Positions 11,115-22,524 of a stretch of DNA of 47,393 bases are shown here, in pieces (position 1 is the first letter of the stretch; each line of letters starts with the position of its first letter). The stretch lies in contig MPMX01000033.1 of assembly GCA_002238725.1 (NCBI GenBank), positions 1-47,393 on the forward strand, given 5' to 3'. The notes under the pieces were generated by a model that ran no database searches, had not been told where the DNA came from, and worked only from the letters and a program-made list of their open reading frames with translations. This DNA comes from Rhodospirillaceae bacterium bin65. Lineage in GTDB: Bacteria > Pseudomonadota > Alphaproteobacteria > Bin65. Made by a program: the position numbers and the translations under genes.

Positions 11115-12938
11115 ATGACGATCACCCCGCAATTCCTGGACGAACTGCGCGGCCGGGTGCCGGTGTCGGATGTCGTCGGCAAGCGGGTGAAGCTGGCCAA
11201 GAAGGGCCGCGAATTCACCGGCCTGTGCCCTTTCCACAGTGAGAAGACGCCGTCCTTCACCGTCAACGACGACAAGGCCTTTTACCATTGCTTCGGCTGC
11301 GGCGCCCACGGCGACGTCATCCGCTTCGTCACCGAAACCGAAGGGCTGACCTTTCCCGAAGCTGTCGGAAAGCTGGCCGGGATGGCCGGCCTGACGGTGC
11401 CGCAGGCGACGCCGCAGGAACGCCGGCGCGCGGAACGGGCGAAGAGCCTTCAGGACGCCTGCGAAGCCGGGCTGCATTTCTTCCGCCGGCGCCTCGACGG
11501 GCCGGACGGGGCGGCGGCACTGGCCTATCTGCGGCGGCGCGGCGTTAAGCCCGAAACAATCGATGCGTTCCGGTTGGGCTGGGCGCCGGATGGGCGGAGC
11601 GCGTTGAAAAAGGCCCTGACCGGCGAGGGCTATTCCGAAAACATGCTGATCGAGGCCGGCCTGCTGATAAAGCCGGAGGACGGCGGCGAGAGCTATGACC
11701 GCTTTCGCGGCCGGGTGATTTTCCCGATCGCCGACCGGCGCGGCCGGGTTATCGCTTTCGGCGGCCGGGCGCTCGGCGACGCCCAGCCGAAATATCTGAA
11801 TTCCCCGGAAACGCCGCTGTTCAGCAAGGGCCAGCTGCTCTACGGCCTCGACAAGGCGCGCCAGGCCGTGCGCGACGGCCCGGACGGCCCGGACGGCAAG
11901 GGGGGGGCCGACGTCATCGTTACCGAAGGTTACACGGACGTCATCGCGCTCCACCAGGCCGGCTTCGGCGGCGCCGTCGCCCCGCTCGGCACGGCGCTCA
12001 CCGAAAGCCAGATCGAGGAACTGTGGCGCCTCACGCCGGAGCCGGTGCTGTGCTTCGACGGCGACGAGGCCGGCCGCCGCGCCGCCGGCCGGGCGCTCGA
12101 CCGGCTGCTGCCCCGCCTCGTGCCCGGCAAGACCGCCCGCTTCGTCTTTCTGCCCGAGGGCGAGGACCCGGATTCCTTCGTCAGCCTGTCCGGGCCGGAG
12201 GCCTTCGGCCGCTTGGTCGAACGGGCGACGTCCGTCTCGGAGGCACTGTGGCGGCGCGTGGCGGGAACGCAGACGATCGATTCGCCGGAATTTGCCCAAA
12301 ACGTCAGAAAGAATATCGAAGAAGTTGTCGGTCAGATGGCCGAAAGGCGCACCCAAACGGACTATCGACGTTATTTGGAAGATAAACTTTTTTGGGCGGG
12401 CCGCACGAAGAAAGGCGGCGTTGAGAAGAAGAAACTTATTGAAATGAAATCCGATGTCGGGCCGGAAGAGAATATCTCGAACCGACAGAAAGCCCTGCTG
12501 GCGGCGTTGATCAACCATCCCCAGCTCATCCGCGGCTACGGCGAACGGCTGGTCGAGGTCGATTTCCTCTCGGCCGATCTGGCCGGACTATTGACGGATG
12601 CCATCGACCTGCACGGCCGATCCGAGGATATGGAAGCCGAAACTTTGAAGGAACACCTTCGGCGGCGCGGGCATGACAACCTGGTGGAGAGCATTTGCAG
12701 CCGGAAGATATACGCGGTGGCGCCTTTCGCCGATCCGGCTTTCGATCGGGCTTCGGTCGAACCGGGCTTCGCAGATGCGTTGCGGCAGTTGGAGCGGAGC
12801 TTCGCCAGGGCCGAGTTGCAGCAGCGTCTGAAGCGCGGCCTGTACCGGGACGACGACGCCGAGTATGCCCGGCTGACCGAGTTCGCCTCGGATATCGCCC
12901 GTCAAGTGACCGGAACCGACGAGGCAGACACGGTATAG
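11115..12938 (+). CDS. dnaG: DNA primase
   Basis: 607 residues. DnaG makes RNA primers for the replication fork and is recruited by the DnaB helicase. The N-terminal CHC2 zinc finger is visible (CPFHSEKTPSF and HCFGCGAHGD, residues about 37-65). The Toprim core has VTEGYTDVIALHQAG and LCFDGDEAGRRAA (about 275-325). The C-terminal helicase-binding region runs from about 450 onward and is more polar and less conserved, as usual. ATG 11115 gives the standard MTITPQFLDELRGRVPVSDVV. rpoD lies about 1.2 kb downstream, separated by a TA module. Confidence 0.97.
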   Translation: MTITPQFLDELRGRVPVSDVVGKRVKLAKKGREFTGLCPFHSEKTPSFTVNDDKAFYHCFGCGAHGDVIRFVTETEGLTFPEAVGKLAGMAGLTVPQATPQERRRAERAKSLQDACEAGLHFFRRRLDGPDGAAALAYLRRRGVKPETIDAFRLGWAPDGRSALKKALTGEGYSENMLIEAGLLIKPEDGGESYDRFRGRVIFPIADRRGRVIAFGGRALGDAQPKYLNSPETPLFSKGQLLYGLDKARQAVRDGPDGPDGKGGADVIVTEGYTDVIALHQAGFGGAVAPLGTALTESQIEELWRLTPEPVLCFDGDEAGRRAAGRALDRLLPRLVPGKTARFVFLPEGEDPDSFVSLSGPEAFGRLVERATSVSEALWRRVAGTQTIDSPEFAQNVRKNIEEVVGQMAERRTQTDYRRYLEDKLFWAGRTKKGGVEKKKLIEMKSDVGPEENISNRQKALLAALINHPQLIRGYGERLVEVDFLSADLAGLLTDAIDLHGRSEDMEAETLKEHLRRRGHDNLVESICSRKIYAVAPFADPAFDRASVEPGFADALRQLERSFARAELQQRLKRGLYRDDDAEYARLTEFASDIARQVTGTDEADTV

Positions 12939-13100
12939 ACCACGGACGTCGGGCCGGAGAAACCAGCGAGGCCGGCCCGGCGCGATACGGACGGCGAGTG
13001 CAGTCGGCACCTTCCGCTCTGCCGGAAGGAATCGGATCGCGCGGACGAACAAATTTCCCGATGCCCAAAGCTTGAACGGCTATACAAATTATGGCAAAAA

Positions 13101-13121
13101 TAACCGGATATAATAACCGGT
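13101..13121 (+). promoter_or_regulatory. Probable autoregulated promoter/operator of the VapBC-type pair
   Basis: ACCGGATATAATAACCGGT (13103-13121) is an inverted repeat (ACCGG and CCGGT, 9-bp spacer) whose spacer contains a consensus -10 box, TATAAT, at 13109-13114. TAACCGG also occurs as a direct repeat (13101-13107, 13114-13120). An operator overlapping the -10 box just before the antitoxin ATG is what one expects for toxin-antitoxin autorepression. No good -35 box is visible. The 5' leader would be only about 9 nt. Confidence 0.6.
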
Positions 13122-13129
13122 CAAAAAAT

Positions 13130-13381
13130 ATGCAAACCATCAACGCCACTGAAGCCAAAGCGAAGCTGGCTGAACTTCTCCGCGCCGTCGAGCGGGGGGA
13201 GACGGTCGCGATCACCCGCCACGGCGAGACGATCGCCCATGTCATTCCTGCGCCGGCGGGCGATTGCGCCGGGCGGGAGGACGCCGTGGCCCGGTTTCGC
13301 CGCCAGCGCGACACCTGGGAGCCCGCCGGGATGTCGGTGGACGACATTCTTGGCGCACGTCACGAAGGCCATCGCTGGTGA
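13130..13381 (+). CDS. Type II antitoxin, Phd/YefM family
   Basis: 83 residues. It starts MQTINATEAKAKLAELLRAV, the standard Phd/YefM opening where the N-terminal domain dimerises and binds operator DNA; the C-terminal part would wrap the toxin. ITRHGETIAHVIPA is the usual second strand segment. I prefer ATG 13130 to the in-frame ATG at 13091, which lies upstream of the putative -10 box. No clear Shine-Dalgarno is present. Its stop overlaps the toxin start (GTGA), indicating coupling. Confidence 0.9.
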   Translation: MQTINATEAKAKLAELLRAVERGETVAITRHGETIAHVIPAPAGDCAGREDAVARFRRQRDTWEPAGMSVDDILGARHEGHRW

Positions 13382-13797
13382 GCGTTTTCGTCCTCGACGC
13401 CTCGGTCGCCATTGCCTGGCTACTGAACGAGGATACCGGAGGGCAGGCGGATTTGGCCCTTACCCTTCTGGTAGACGAGGACGCCTTGGTCCCGCAATTG
13501 TGGCACCTTGAGGTCCGAAACGGATTGCTGACCGCCATACGGCGTGGCCGGATCGAAGTCGACGCCGCTTCGGAACGCCTCCGCGCCCTGTACCTGCTCC
13601 CGATCAGGACCGATGCGGAGGCCGACCCGGATATCGCCTTTGACCTTGCCAGACGGCACGCGCTCACAATTTACGACGCGGTCTACCTGGAACTGTCGGA
13701 ACGGCATACGGCACCGTTGGCGACCCTCGACAAGGCCCTTGCCAAAGCTGCCGCCGGGTTTGGTCTGCCCCTGGTCTGCGACCTCGGCATATTGTAG
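13378..13797 (+). CDS. VapC-type PIN-domain toxin ribonuclease
   Basis: 139 residues with a PIN fold, an Mg-dependent ribonuclease that is the toxin partner of the preceding antitoxin. Acidic residues of the active site are visible in VFVLDASVAIAW (D near 7), LWHLEVRNGLL (E near 44), IYDAVYLELS (D near 99) and TLDKAL (D near 117). The GTG start at 13378 overlaps the antitoxin stop by four bases. RNA targets cannot be predicted. All catalytic positions are present, so it looks functional. Confidence 0.92.
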   Translation: MSVFVLDASVAIAWLLNEDTGGQADLALTLLVDEDALVPQLWHLEVRNGLLTAIRRGRIEVDAASERLRALYLLPIRTDAEADPDIAFDLARRHALTIYDAVYLELSERHTAPLATLDKALAKAAAGFGLPLVCDLGIL

Positions 13798-14102
13798 CGC
13801 AACGACGGAATCTGCCGCCGGGCTCCCCAAGAACAGGCCCAAGCCTGGCCGGATAGCGCTCCGCAACCGGCTTCCGGTCTTGTTGTCTGCCGGCTGGGGG
13901 CTATATCTCGCCGAGTCGCTTGACGGCGTTCTGGATTGCACCCTGAGGTTGCATTCGGCGGCGCATCGGGGGATCGGCGACGTTCGCGGGGGCGCCCGAG
14001 GCTTCGAGGGCGCGGACTTTAATCCTTGCGGAAACCAAAGCGGATAAACATTTCGCGCGCGCCGGAGCGCCTGTGCCGCGCGAATTCGGGGACAGTAGCT
14101 AC
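13798..14102. other. rpoD upstream region
   Basis: These 305 bp lie between the toxin gene and rpoD. I see no gene, no terminator and no repeat. If rpoD is to be expressed independently of the TA promoter, its own promoter should lie here; a TTGACG at about 13919 lacks a convincing -10. Confidence 0.4.
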
Positions 14103-16379
<2,277 letters not shown>

Positions 16380-16390
16380 GGGGCGGGCGG

Positions 16391-16505
16391 CCCCTCGATA
16401 CGGCCCTGCGGGCCTACTCGGGATGAGGGACTTTCTTGTGGTCCCCGTTGCTCCGACAAACCCCCACCCTCACCCTGAGTAGCCGCAAAGCGGCGTATCG
16501 AAGGG
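16391..16505. repeat. Palindromic repeat, GATGAGGG family, copy 3
   Basis: CCCTCGATACGGCC then CCTACTCGGGATGAGGGA form the left arm; CCTCACCCTGAGTAGCCG then CGGCGTATCGAAGGG form the right arm. It starts 11 bp after the rpoD stop. The remaining roughly 170 bp before the next gene show no feature I recognise. Confidence 0.85.
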
Positions 16506-16679
16506 CCGGGCGCTACGAAGAGGGTCCGGTATCGGTTGCGTCGAGACCCGTCAATTCCTGAGCAGCAACTTGCCACACGCGTTTTGCGGGCCGTGCACCC
16601 CCGCGCCGCCTCCCCCGTTGGCTCTGCTCGCCGCTTGGCGTATTGCTGTGGCCGAAGCGTAGCGGCACGGGGGGATGCC

Positions 16680-17729
16680 ATGATGCAGGAGCGGATCGAG
16701 GCGAAGTGGATCCGGGCGTTCGAGACGGTGTTCGGCCTGTGCGCGATCAAGCCGGGCGATGCGGTCGCCATTCTGTCGGAAACCCAGTCGCGCGCCGTCA
16801 ATGTGCAGCTGGCCGAACTGGCCTTGAGCGCGATGGGGGCGAAGCCGTTCCATCTCGTCCTGCCGACGCCGCCGCAATCGGCGCCCGTGCCGGTGCGCTC
16901 GACCGGCGCAACCGATGTCGTGCAGCGGCTGGCGCCGGTGATCGAGGCGCTCGGCGCGTCGGCCCTGTTCGTCGACTGCACCGTCGAGGGCATGCTGCAC
17001 GCGCCGGAACTGCCGGAGATCCTCAAGAAGGGCACCCGCGGCCTGATGATCTCCAACGAGCACCCCGAAGCGCTGGAGCGGCTGGCGCCCGACGCCGAAC
17101 TGGAAGGCCGGGTGAAGACGGGCATAAAGATGCTGCGGGCGGCCTCGGAGATGCGCATCGCCTCCGATGCCGGAACCGACCTCACGATCCGGGTGGAAGG
17201 CGCGGCGGCGGGCGGCGGCTGGGGCTTCACCAAACGGCCCGGCACCATGACCCACTGGCCCGGCGGCCTGTGCCTGTGCTTCCCGGCGTCCGGCAGCGTC
17301 AACGGGCGGCTGGTGCTCGACCGCGGCGACGTCAACCTGACCCTCAAACGCTACATGGAAGCGCCGGTGACGCTCACGGTCGAGGACGACTACGTCACCG
17401 ACATCGCCGGCGACAATCTCGATGCCGACCTGTTCCGCGCCTACATCGCCGCCTGGGGCGACCGCGAGGCCTATGCCGTCAGCCATGTCGGCTGGGGCAT
17501 GAACCCGGCGGCGCGCTGGGAATCGATGGCGCTCTACGACAAGACGGATTTCAACGGCACCGAACTGCGCGCCTTCGCCGGCAATTTCCTCTATTCGACC
17601 GGCGCAAACGAAGTCGCGGGGCGGCACACGCTCGGGCATTTCGACCTGCCGCTGCGCCACTGCACGGTCGCGCTGGACGGCAGGACGGTCGTCGACCGGG
17701 GTGTGCTGCAGGGCGACCTCGCCGCATGA
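16680..17729 (+). CDS. NicX-like ring-cleaving dioxygenase (M29-like fold)
   Basis: 349 residues, matching the about 350 of NicX, the Fe(II)-dependent 2,5-dihydroxypyridine 5,6-dioxygenase of nicotinate breakdown, which yields N-formylmaleamate. Shared segments include [37 protein letters not shown] and [10 protein letters not shown]. The probable metal ligands are His269 (SHVGW), His320 and Asp322 (HFD); these match the positions I recall as iron ligands in NicX. I chose ATG 16680 because GGGGGG sits just upstream and the length fits. It overlaps the next gene by four bases (ATGA). Related proteins are often mis-annotated as leucyl aminopeptidases; the true ring substrate is unproven and could be another N-heterocycle. 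Confidence 0.78.
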   Translation: MMQERIEAKWIRAFETVFGLCAIKPGDAVAILSETQSRAVNVQLAELALSAMGAKPFHLVLPTPPQSAPVPVRSTGATDVVQRLAPVIEALGASALFVDCTVEGMLHAPELPEILKKGTRGLMISNEHPEALERLAPDAELEGRVKTGIKMLRAASEMRIASDAGTDLTIRVEGAAAGGGWGFTKRPGTMTHWPGGLCLCFPASGSVNGRLVLDRGDVNLTLKRYMEAPVTLTVEDDYVTDIAGDNLDADLFRAYIAAWGDREAYAVSHVGWGMNPAARWESMALYDKTDFNGTELRAFAGNFLYSTGANEVAGRHTLGHFDLPLRHCTVALDGRTVVDRGVLQGDLAA

Positions 17730-18562
17730 GCCTTCAGGCTTTGCAGCAGTCCCCTGCGCTACCGTCTCCGGCCGTTCCGTCCTGTATCGAAGCCGGGACC
17801 GGGCCGGACACCGTGCTTTTTCTGCACGGACTCGGCGGCGGCGGCCGCAGCTTCGACGACGCTCTGGCAGCGATGCCGGCGGGCTGGCGCGGCGTCGCCT
17901 GGGACATGCCGGGCTGCGGCGACTCGCTGCCGCTGGAAGAGATGACATTCGAAACGCTGGCCGCGGCGGCGGTCCGGCTGCTGGATGCGCGCCAGATCGG
18001 GTGCGCCGTGATCGTCGGCCACTCCATGGGCGGCATGATCGCGCAGGAAATCGCCGCCCGCTATCCGGACCGCGTGCGGGGGCTGGTGCTGTTCGCCACC
18101 AGCGCCGTCTTCGTCAGCCGCGATCCGTTTTTCAGGATGGCCTATCTCGCCGACCGGCTGGCGCCCCTCGACCGCGGATTGACGCCGGTGGAAATCGCTG
18201 CCGGCGTCGTCGACGGCATGTGCGGGCCGAAGGCATCGGCGCAAACCAAGGAGCGCGCCCTTGAAATCGCCGCGCACCTCCCGGGCGCGACCTACCGGCA
18301 GGCCTACGCCTGCCTCATCGACTTCGACCGTGAATCCGATCTGGCAAGGATCGCCTGCCCGACGCTGGTGCTGGCGGCCGAGCATGACCGGCTTTCGCCG
18401 CCGAGGACCCTGGCGCGGATGGCCGAAGCCATACCCGGCGCCCGTTATCGTTGTCTGACCGATGCCGGCCACATCGCCAATATGGAAAACCCGGCGACGT
18501 TCAACGCCGAAATCGCCCGTTTCTTGCAAGACATTTCCCGGCAGGAAGCAGATTGGAGCTAG
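17726..18562 (+). CDS. Alpha/beta hydrolase, NicD-like
   Basis: 278 residues with the alpha/beta-hydrolase fold: oxyanion HGLGGGG at 34-40, nucleophile elbow VGHSMGG with Ser100, acid in AAEHDRLSPP (near 222), and catalytic His in DAGHIANMENP (near 249). NicD, the N-formylmaleamate deformylase acting directly after NicX, has the same fold and size, and here the two genes overlap (ATGA). I therefore infer deformylation or hydrolysis of the NicX-like product. Family similarity alone would not separate it from other hydrolases such as haloperoxidase-like enzymes; the assignment rests on context. Confidence 0.75.
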   Translation: MSLQALQQSPALPSPAVPSCIEAGTGPDTVLFLHGLGGGGRSFDDALAAMPAGWRGVAWDMPGCGDSLPLEEMTFETLAAAAVRLLDARQIGCAVIVGHSMGGMIAQEIAARYPDRVRGLVLFATSAVFVSRDPFFRMAYLADRLAPLDRGLTPVEIAAGVVDGMCGPKASAQTKERALEIAAHLPGATYRQAYACLIDFDRESDLARIACPTLVLAAEHDRLSPPRTLARMAEAIPGARYRCLTDAGHIANMENPATFNAEIARFLQDISRQEADWS

Positions 18563-18571
18563 GGAGGCTGC

Positions 18572-19813
18572 ATGACGCAAGCGCTCATGGACATCCATGG
18601 GGCGGACGCGACCGCCCGCCAGAAAGACCTGATCGGCCGGATTCGCGAATTGGGGCGCGACCGGTTCCGCCCGCGCGCCGCGGAGCTGGACGCCCGGAAC
18701 CTCTTCCCGTTCGAGAACTATGCCGATTTGCGCGAAGCCGGCTTCTACGCTCTGACGATCCCCGAAGACCATGGCGGCATGGGCGCCGACTACGGCACCT
18801 ATGCCCTGATTTCCGCCGAACTGGGCCGCTGGTGCCCGGCCACGGCGCTCACCTTCAACATGCATGCCGCCACCCTGTTCTGGGCGTCGCGCCTGGCGGA
18901 CGAGCTGGACATGCCGGACGAGGTGCGCGCCGAGCACAACATCCGGCGCGCGGACATTTTCCGCCGCGTCGTCGAGGACGGCATGCTGTTCGCCCAGCCC
19001 TTTTCCGAGCCGGACAGCGCGGCGGCGGCCGGCAAGGCGGCTTTCGGCACCATGGCAAGACCGGTCGAGGGCGGCTACCGGGTCGACGGGATCAAGCATT
19101 TTGCGTCGCTCTCCGGCGCGGCGAGTCACTACGGCCTGGTCTGCACGCTGCAACAGGAAGGCATCGAGGCGATCCCGCAGAACACCATGTTTCTCGCCGT
19201 CCCGGCCGATGCCGAGGGTGTGACGATCTTCGGCGAATGGAACGTCATGGGCATGCGGCCGACCGACAGCCGCTCGCTGAAGTTCGAGAATGTCTTCGTG
19301 CCCGACGAGCTGACGATGCTGCCGCACGGCCTTTACTACCAGGCCGCGCTTAACTGGCCGCACATGTTCATGACGCTGACGCCGACCTATCTCGGCCTCG
19401 CCCACGCGGCCTTCCAGTTCACCGTGGACTATCTGCGCGGCGAGGTCGCCGGTGCGCCGCCCGCCGGACCCGCCCGCCACAGCCCCGCCAAGCAACTGGC
19501 AGTGGCGGAGATGCGCATCAAGCTGGAGCAGGCGACCGCCCTGTTCCGGCGCACGATCGGCGAGGCCCGGCTGCGCCCGACCAAGGAAGACCGGCTGCGC
19601 GCCTACGCCACCCAGTTCACCGTGATGGAATACGCTAACGATATCGCGCGCCTCGGCCTGCGCACCTGCGGCGGCCGGGCGATCTTCAGGAATTTCGATA
19701 TCGAGCGCTGGTATCGCGACAGCCGCTGCGGTTCCCTGATGCTGCCCTGGACGGCGGAAATCTGCCTGGAGCGGCTGGGCCGGGAGAGCCTGTTCGAACG
19801 CGGCGAGCGATAA
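18572..19813 (+). CDS. Acyl-CoA dehydrogenase family flavoprotein
   Basis: 413 residues. Acyl-CoA dehydrogenase fold: N-terminal helical domain with IPEDHGGMGADYGTYALI, middle beta domain with FAQPFSEPDSAAA and YRVDGIKHFASLSGAA, and C-terminal helical domain with RTCGGRAIF and YRDSRCGSLMLPW. It would oxidise an acyl-CoA with FAD, or act as an oxygenase-like relative; the catalytic Glu position is not clear to me. It starts 9 bp after the hydrolase with a strong GGGAGG site and ends overlapping the ligase start (TAATG). The position implies that the pathway downstream of ring opening runs on CoA thioesters. Confidence 0.88.
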   Translation: MTQALMDIHGADATARQKDLIGRIRELGRDRFRPRAAELDARNLFPFENYADLREAGFYALTIPEDHGGMGADYGTYALISAELGRWCPATALTFNMHAATLFWASRLADELDMPDEVRAEHNIRRADIFRRVVEDGMLFAQPFSEPDSAAAAGKAAFGTMARPVEGGYRVDGIKHFASLSGAASHYGLVCTLQQEGIEAIPQNTMFLAVPADAEGVTIFGEWNVMGMRPTDSRSLKFENVFVPDELTMLPHGLYYQAALNWPHMFMTLTPTYLGLAHAAFQFTVDYLRGEVAGAPPAGPARHSPAKQLAVAEMRIKLEQATALFRRTIGEARLRPTKEDRLRAYATQFTVMEYANDIARLGLRTCGGRAIFRNFDIERWYRDSRCGSLMLPWTAEICLERLGRESLFERGER

Positions 19814-21390
19814 TGGCCGGTCGGCGGTTCTTCGCGCCGACAGGGCGCAGCCAGACCGACATTTCCGGCTGGATTGCGCAGCGCGCCGGCTGGGCGCCGG
19901 ACGATACCGCCCTCCGGTTCGAGGGGGCGGACATTTCCTACGCAGCTTTGGAAGACCGGATCGGGCGGACTGCCGGGGCGCTCGACAGCGTCTTCGATAT
20001 TGGCGATGGCGACCGGGTCGCCCACCTTGGCGTCAACGCGCCGGAGATGATCGAGCTGCTGTTCGCCTGCGCCCGGCTCGACGCGATCTTCGTGCCGCTG
20101 AACAGCCGGCTGACGGTCGAGGAGCATTTGTGGCAGCTGCAGGACTGCGGCGCGGCCGTTCTGTTCGTCGAACCGGATTATTTCGACCACGCCGCGGAGC
20201 TTGCCGCGGCGCTTCCCGAATTGCGCCTCGCAACCTACGCCGGCGACGACCCGCGCTGGCCGGCCCTGGAGCGGCTTCGCGAGTCGGCAGACCCCTGCCC
20301 GCCCGCGCTGTGCGCCGACCTGCGCCGCCCGGCGAAGATCGTTTATACCTCCGGCACGACCGGCCGGCCCAAGGGCGCGGTGCTGTCCCAGGAGGCGCTG
20401 TTCTACACGGCGCTCAACGGCCAGTCGGTTTTCGAGTTTACCCGGGCCGACCGTATCCTGACGGCGATACCGCTGTTCCATGTCGGCGGCATGAACATCC
20501 AGACCCTGCCGGGCCTGCGCGCCGGGGCGACGATCACGCTCCATCGCCGGTTCGATCCGACGGCGGCCCTGAATACGCTGATCGAGGACCGGACGACGCT
20601 GCTCGCCGTCGTGCCGACCATGGCGCGCGCCCTGTTCGCCCTGCCGGACTTCGCCGATGCCGATCTTTCGAGCCTGCGTTGCGTGTGCATGGGATCGTCT
20701 TCGGTGCCGCCCCCCCTGTTCGCGCCATGGCACGCGCGCGGCCTGCCGGTGAACCAGGTCTACGGCCTGACCGAGAGCGGCCCGACCGCGGTCGCGCTGC
20801 CCATCGCCGACGGCTTCGCGCGCAGCGCCTCGGCCGGCAAGCCTGTGCTGCATTGCGCGGCGAAGGTCGTCGCCGGCGACAGCGGCCGGCGAGCGCCGCC
20901 CGGCGACATGGGCGAGATCTGGCTGCGCGGCCCCAACCTGATGTCGGAATACTGGGGCGATCCCGAAGCGACCGCCGAAACCTTTACCGAAGACGGCTGG
21001 TTCCGGACCGGCGACCTCGGCCGAACCGACCGGGACGGCTACTTTTTCGTCGAGGACCGCAAGACGGACATGATCGTCTCCGGCGGCGAGAATATCTATC
21101 CGGCGGAACTGGAGCGGTTCCTTGCCGAAACAGACGATCTGGCCGAATTCGCCGTGGTCGGCCGGCCGGACGAAACATGGGGCGAGACCCCGGTCTGCAT
21201 CGTCGTGCCGAATCCCGGCGCAACAGTTACCGAAGCCTCGGTCCTGTCCCTGTTCGACGGCCGGCTGGCGCGCTACAAGCGCCCGCGCGCGGTCATTCTG
21301 ACCGATAACCCGCTGCCGCGCACGCCGCTCGGCAAGGTCCGCAAGTTCGAACTGCGCGAGGCCCTGCTGGCGGGGCGGCTGGGATCGTAG
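19813..21390 (+). CDS. AMP-forming acyl-CoA synthetase
   Basis: 525 residues of the class-I adenylate-forming superfamily: acid + ATP + CoA gives acyl-CoA, AMP and pyrophosphate. Visible motifs are the phosphate loop IVYTSGTTGRPKGAVL (residues about 177-192), QVYGLTESGPTAVAL, the hinge GWFRTGDLGRTDRDGY, KTDMIVSGGENIYPAELE, and the catalytic lysine in RTPLGKVRKFEL near the C-terminus. It overlaps the dehydrogenase stop by one base. The substrate is unknown; context suggests a dicarboxylic or aromatic-derived acid. The operon ends here; the next gene is convergent after 16 bp. Confidence 0.9.
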   Translation: MAGRRFFAPTGRSQTDISGWIAQRAGWAPDDTALRFEGADISYAALEDRIGRTAGALDSVFDIGDGDRVAHLGVNAPEMIELLFACARLDAIFVPLNSRLTVEEHLWQLQDCGAAVLFVEPDYFDHAAELAAALPELRLATYAGDDPRWPALERLRESADPCPPALCADLRRPAKIVYTSGTTGRPKGAVLSQEALFYTALNGQSVFEFTRADRILTAIPLFHVGGMNIQTLPGLRAGATITLHRRFDPTAALNTLIEDRTTLLAVVPTMARALFALPDFADADLSSLRCVCMGSSSVPPPLFAPWHARGLPVNQVYGLTESGPTAVALPIADGFARSASAGKPVLHCAAKVVAGDSGRRAPPGDMGEIWLRGPNLMSEYWGDPEATAETFTEDGWFRTGDLGRTDRDGYFFVEDRKTDMIVSGGENIYPAELERFLAETDDLAEFAVVGRPDETWGETPVCIVVPNPGATVTEASVLSLFDGRLARYKRPRAVILTDNPLPRTPLGKVRKFELREALLAGRLGS

Positions 21391-21406
21391 CTGCTCAATT
21401 CAAGCG

Positions 21407-21985
21407 TCAGGAAGGGAACCCGTATTCCCTTGCCCATTCCCGCCACTCGATTTCTTCTTCGGCAACCGGTTCGAGACGCTCGGCCAAGGCATGATTTTCG
21501 GTAAAGATCATAAGGTTATCGCAGTCCCAGCGCGCCGAGGGGGCGATCAGCCCGTCAAAGCCCAGAAATGCCAGCGCTGCGCCGATCCTCTGGGTCTGGG
21601 CGTAATCCCGCTCTCCGTAACGGCCCGAAGCGATGCCGAAATCCGCCAGGTCCGCGCGAGCGAGGCGTAGGGTCCGCGCCGTCGAAACGGCCAGGCGCGT
21701 TACCTTGATTGCGCGCGGACCGGGGACCGGCGTCAATCCGGCGAGGAAGGAGGCGACCTCGGCAAGTGCCCCGTCCCGCTCCAGGCTCGTATAGAGCACA
21801 TACACGCCGGGATCGCCCTGCGGAGGTGGCGCCCACCGTCCGCCGCTGATCGAAGGAGCGGTCGGGTCTGCGCCGACGCGGGTAGCGCGGAACACCTCGC
21901 TTTCGAAACGCTCGGTACGAAGCGCGCTTAGACGGTCGGCGAGACCCTGATCGTGGATCATGCTTCGCCGACCGGGACCGCTCAA
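21407..21985 (-). CDS. RES-domain toxin
   Basis: 192 residues if the TTG at 21985 is used, which overlaps the antitoxin stop (TTGA); ATG 21961 (MIHDQGLADRLSAL) is an alternative giving 184. RES toxins degrade or modify NAD. The RES core is visible: FRATRVGADPTAPS, GGRWAPPPQGDPGVYVLYTS with the conserved Arg/Tyr, and a late WDCDNLMIF in place of the usual N-x-V-x-F ending. Together with the upstream Xre/DUF2384-like gene it forms a RES-Xre toxin-antitoxin pair. It is convergent with the CoA-ligase operon. Confidence 0.87.
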   Translation of the reverse strand: MSGPGRRSMIHDQGLADRLSALRTERFESEVFRATRVGADPTAPSISGGRWAPPPQGDPGVYVLYTSLERDGALAEVASFLAGLTPVPGPRAIKVTRLAVSTARTLRLARADLADFGIASGRYGERDYAQTQRIGAALAFLGFDGLIAPSARWDCDNLMIFTENHALAERLEPVAEEEIEWREWAREYGFPS

Positions 21986-22344
21986 ATGTATACTGCGTCG
22001 CGAAGCTGGTTCACGAGGCGCCGCACCTCGTCGATCCGGCCCTCCCTGATCAGTTCGGCTGGCGACGATCCGTCAAGATGCTTCTGCGGAGAGAAAATCC
22101 ACTGACGCGCTTCGTTCGGCTCATAGAAGTCGGACAGTTCGTCCACGATGAACTCGAACTCCAGCAGAGTTTTTTCAGTCCTGGCATGGGGATAGGCGCG
22201 CCCCTGGTTCCAGCGCGACACCGTCTCCGGGCGGGTGCCGAGCAGGTTCGCAACCTCGACATGCCGCATCGCGCCCTTGTTGCGGATCGACTCCAGTTTC
22301 CTGGCGACTGCGTTACTCGCGACTGCTGCTCTTTCCGGTGCCAT
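21982..22344 (-). CDS. Xre/MbcA-ParS-like antitoxin of the RES toxin
   Basis: 120 residues from ATG 22344 (MAPERAAVASNAVARK); a longer start at 22392 is possible. The helix-turn-helix stretch HVEVANLLGTRPETVSRWNQ (about 44-63) should bind the operator. The C-terminal SSPAELIREGRIDEVRRLVN is the usual DUF2384/antitoxin toxin-binding domain. It precedes and overlaps the RES gene. The AT-rich 180 bp upstream (to nth) should contain the promoter. Confidence 0.88.
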   Translation of the reverse strand: MAPERAAVASNAVARKLESIRNKGAMRHVEVANLLGTRPETVSRWNQGRAYPHARTEKTLLEFEFIVDELSDFYEPNEARQWIFSPQKHLDGSSPAELIREGRIDEVRRLVNQLRDAVYI

Positions 22345-22524
22345 CGTTCGCTTCCCTGTCCGGCGCGCCGCTTCTCCCCGCGTCCGCAGCATGCGGACCG
22401 GTTGCCTGCGGAGGCAAACGGCCCCTTCATCAGCTATGACAGTAATATAGCGATTTCAATTGCAAAAGACGTTTACTTTTTGATTGATTTTCGAATCGGT
22501 CGAGGCTCGGCAGTTGGAACCGCC

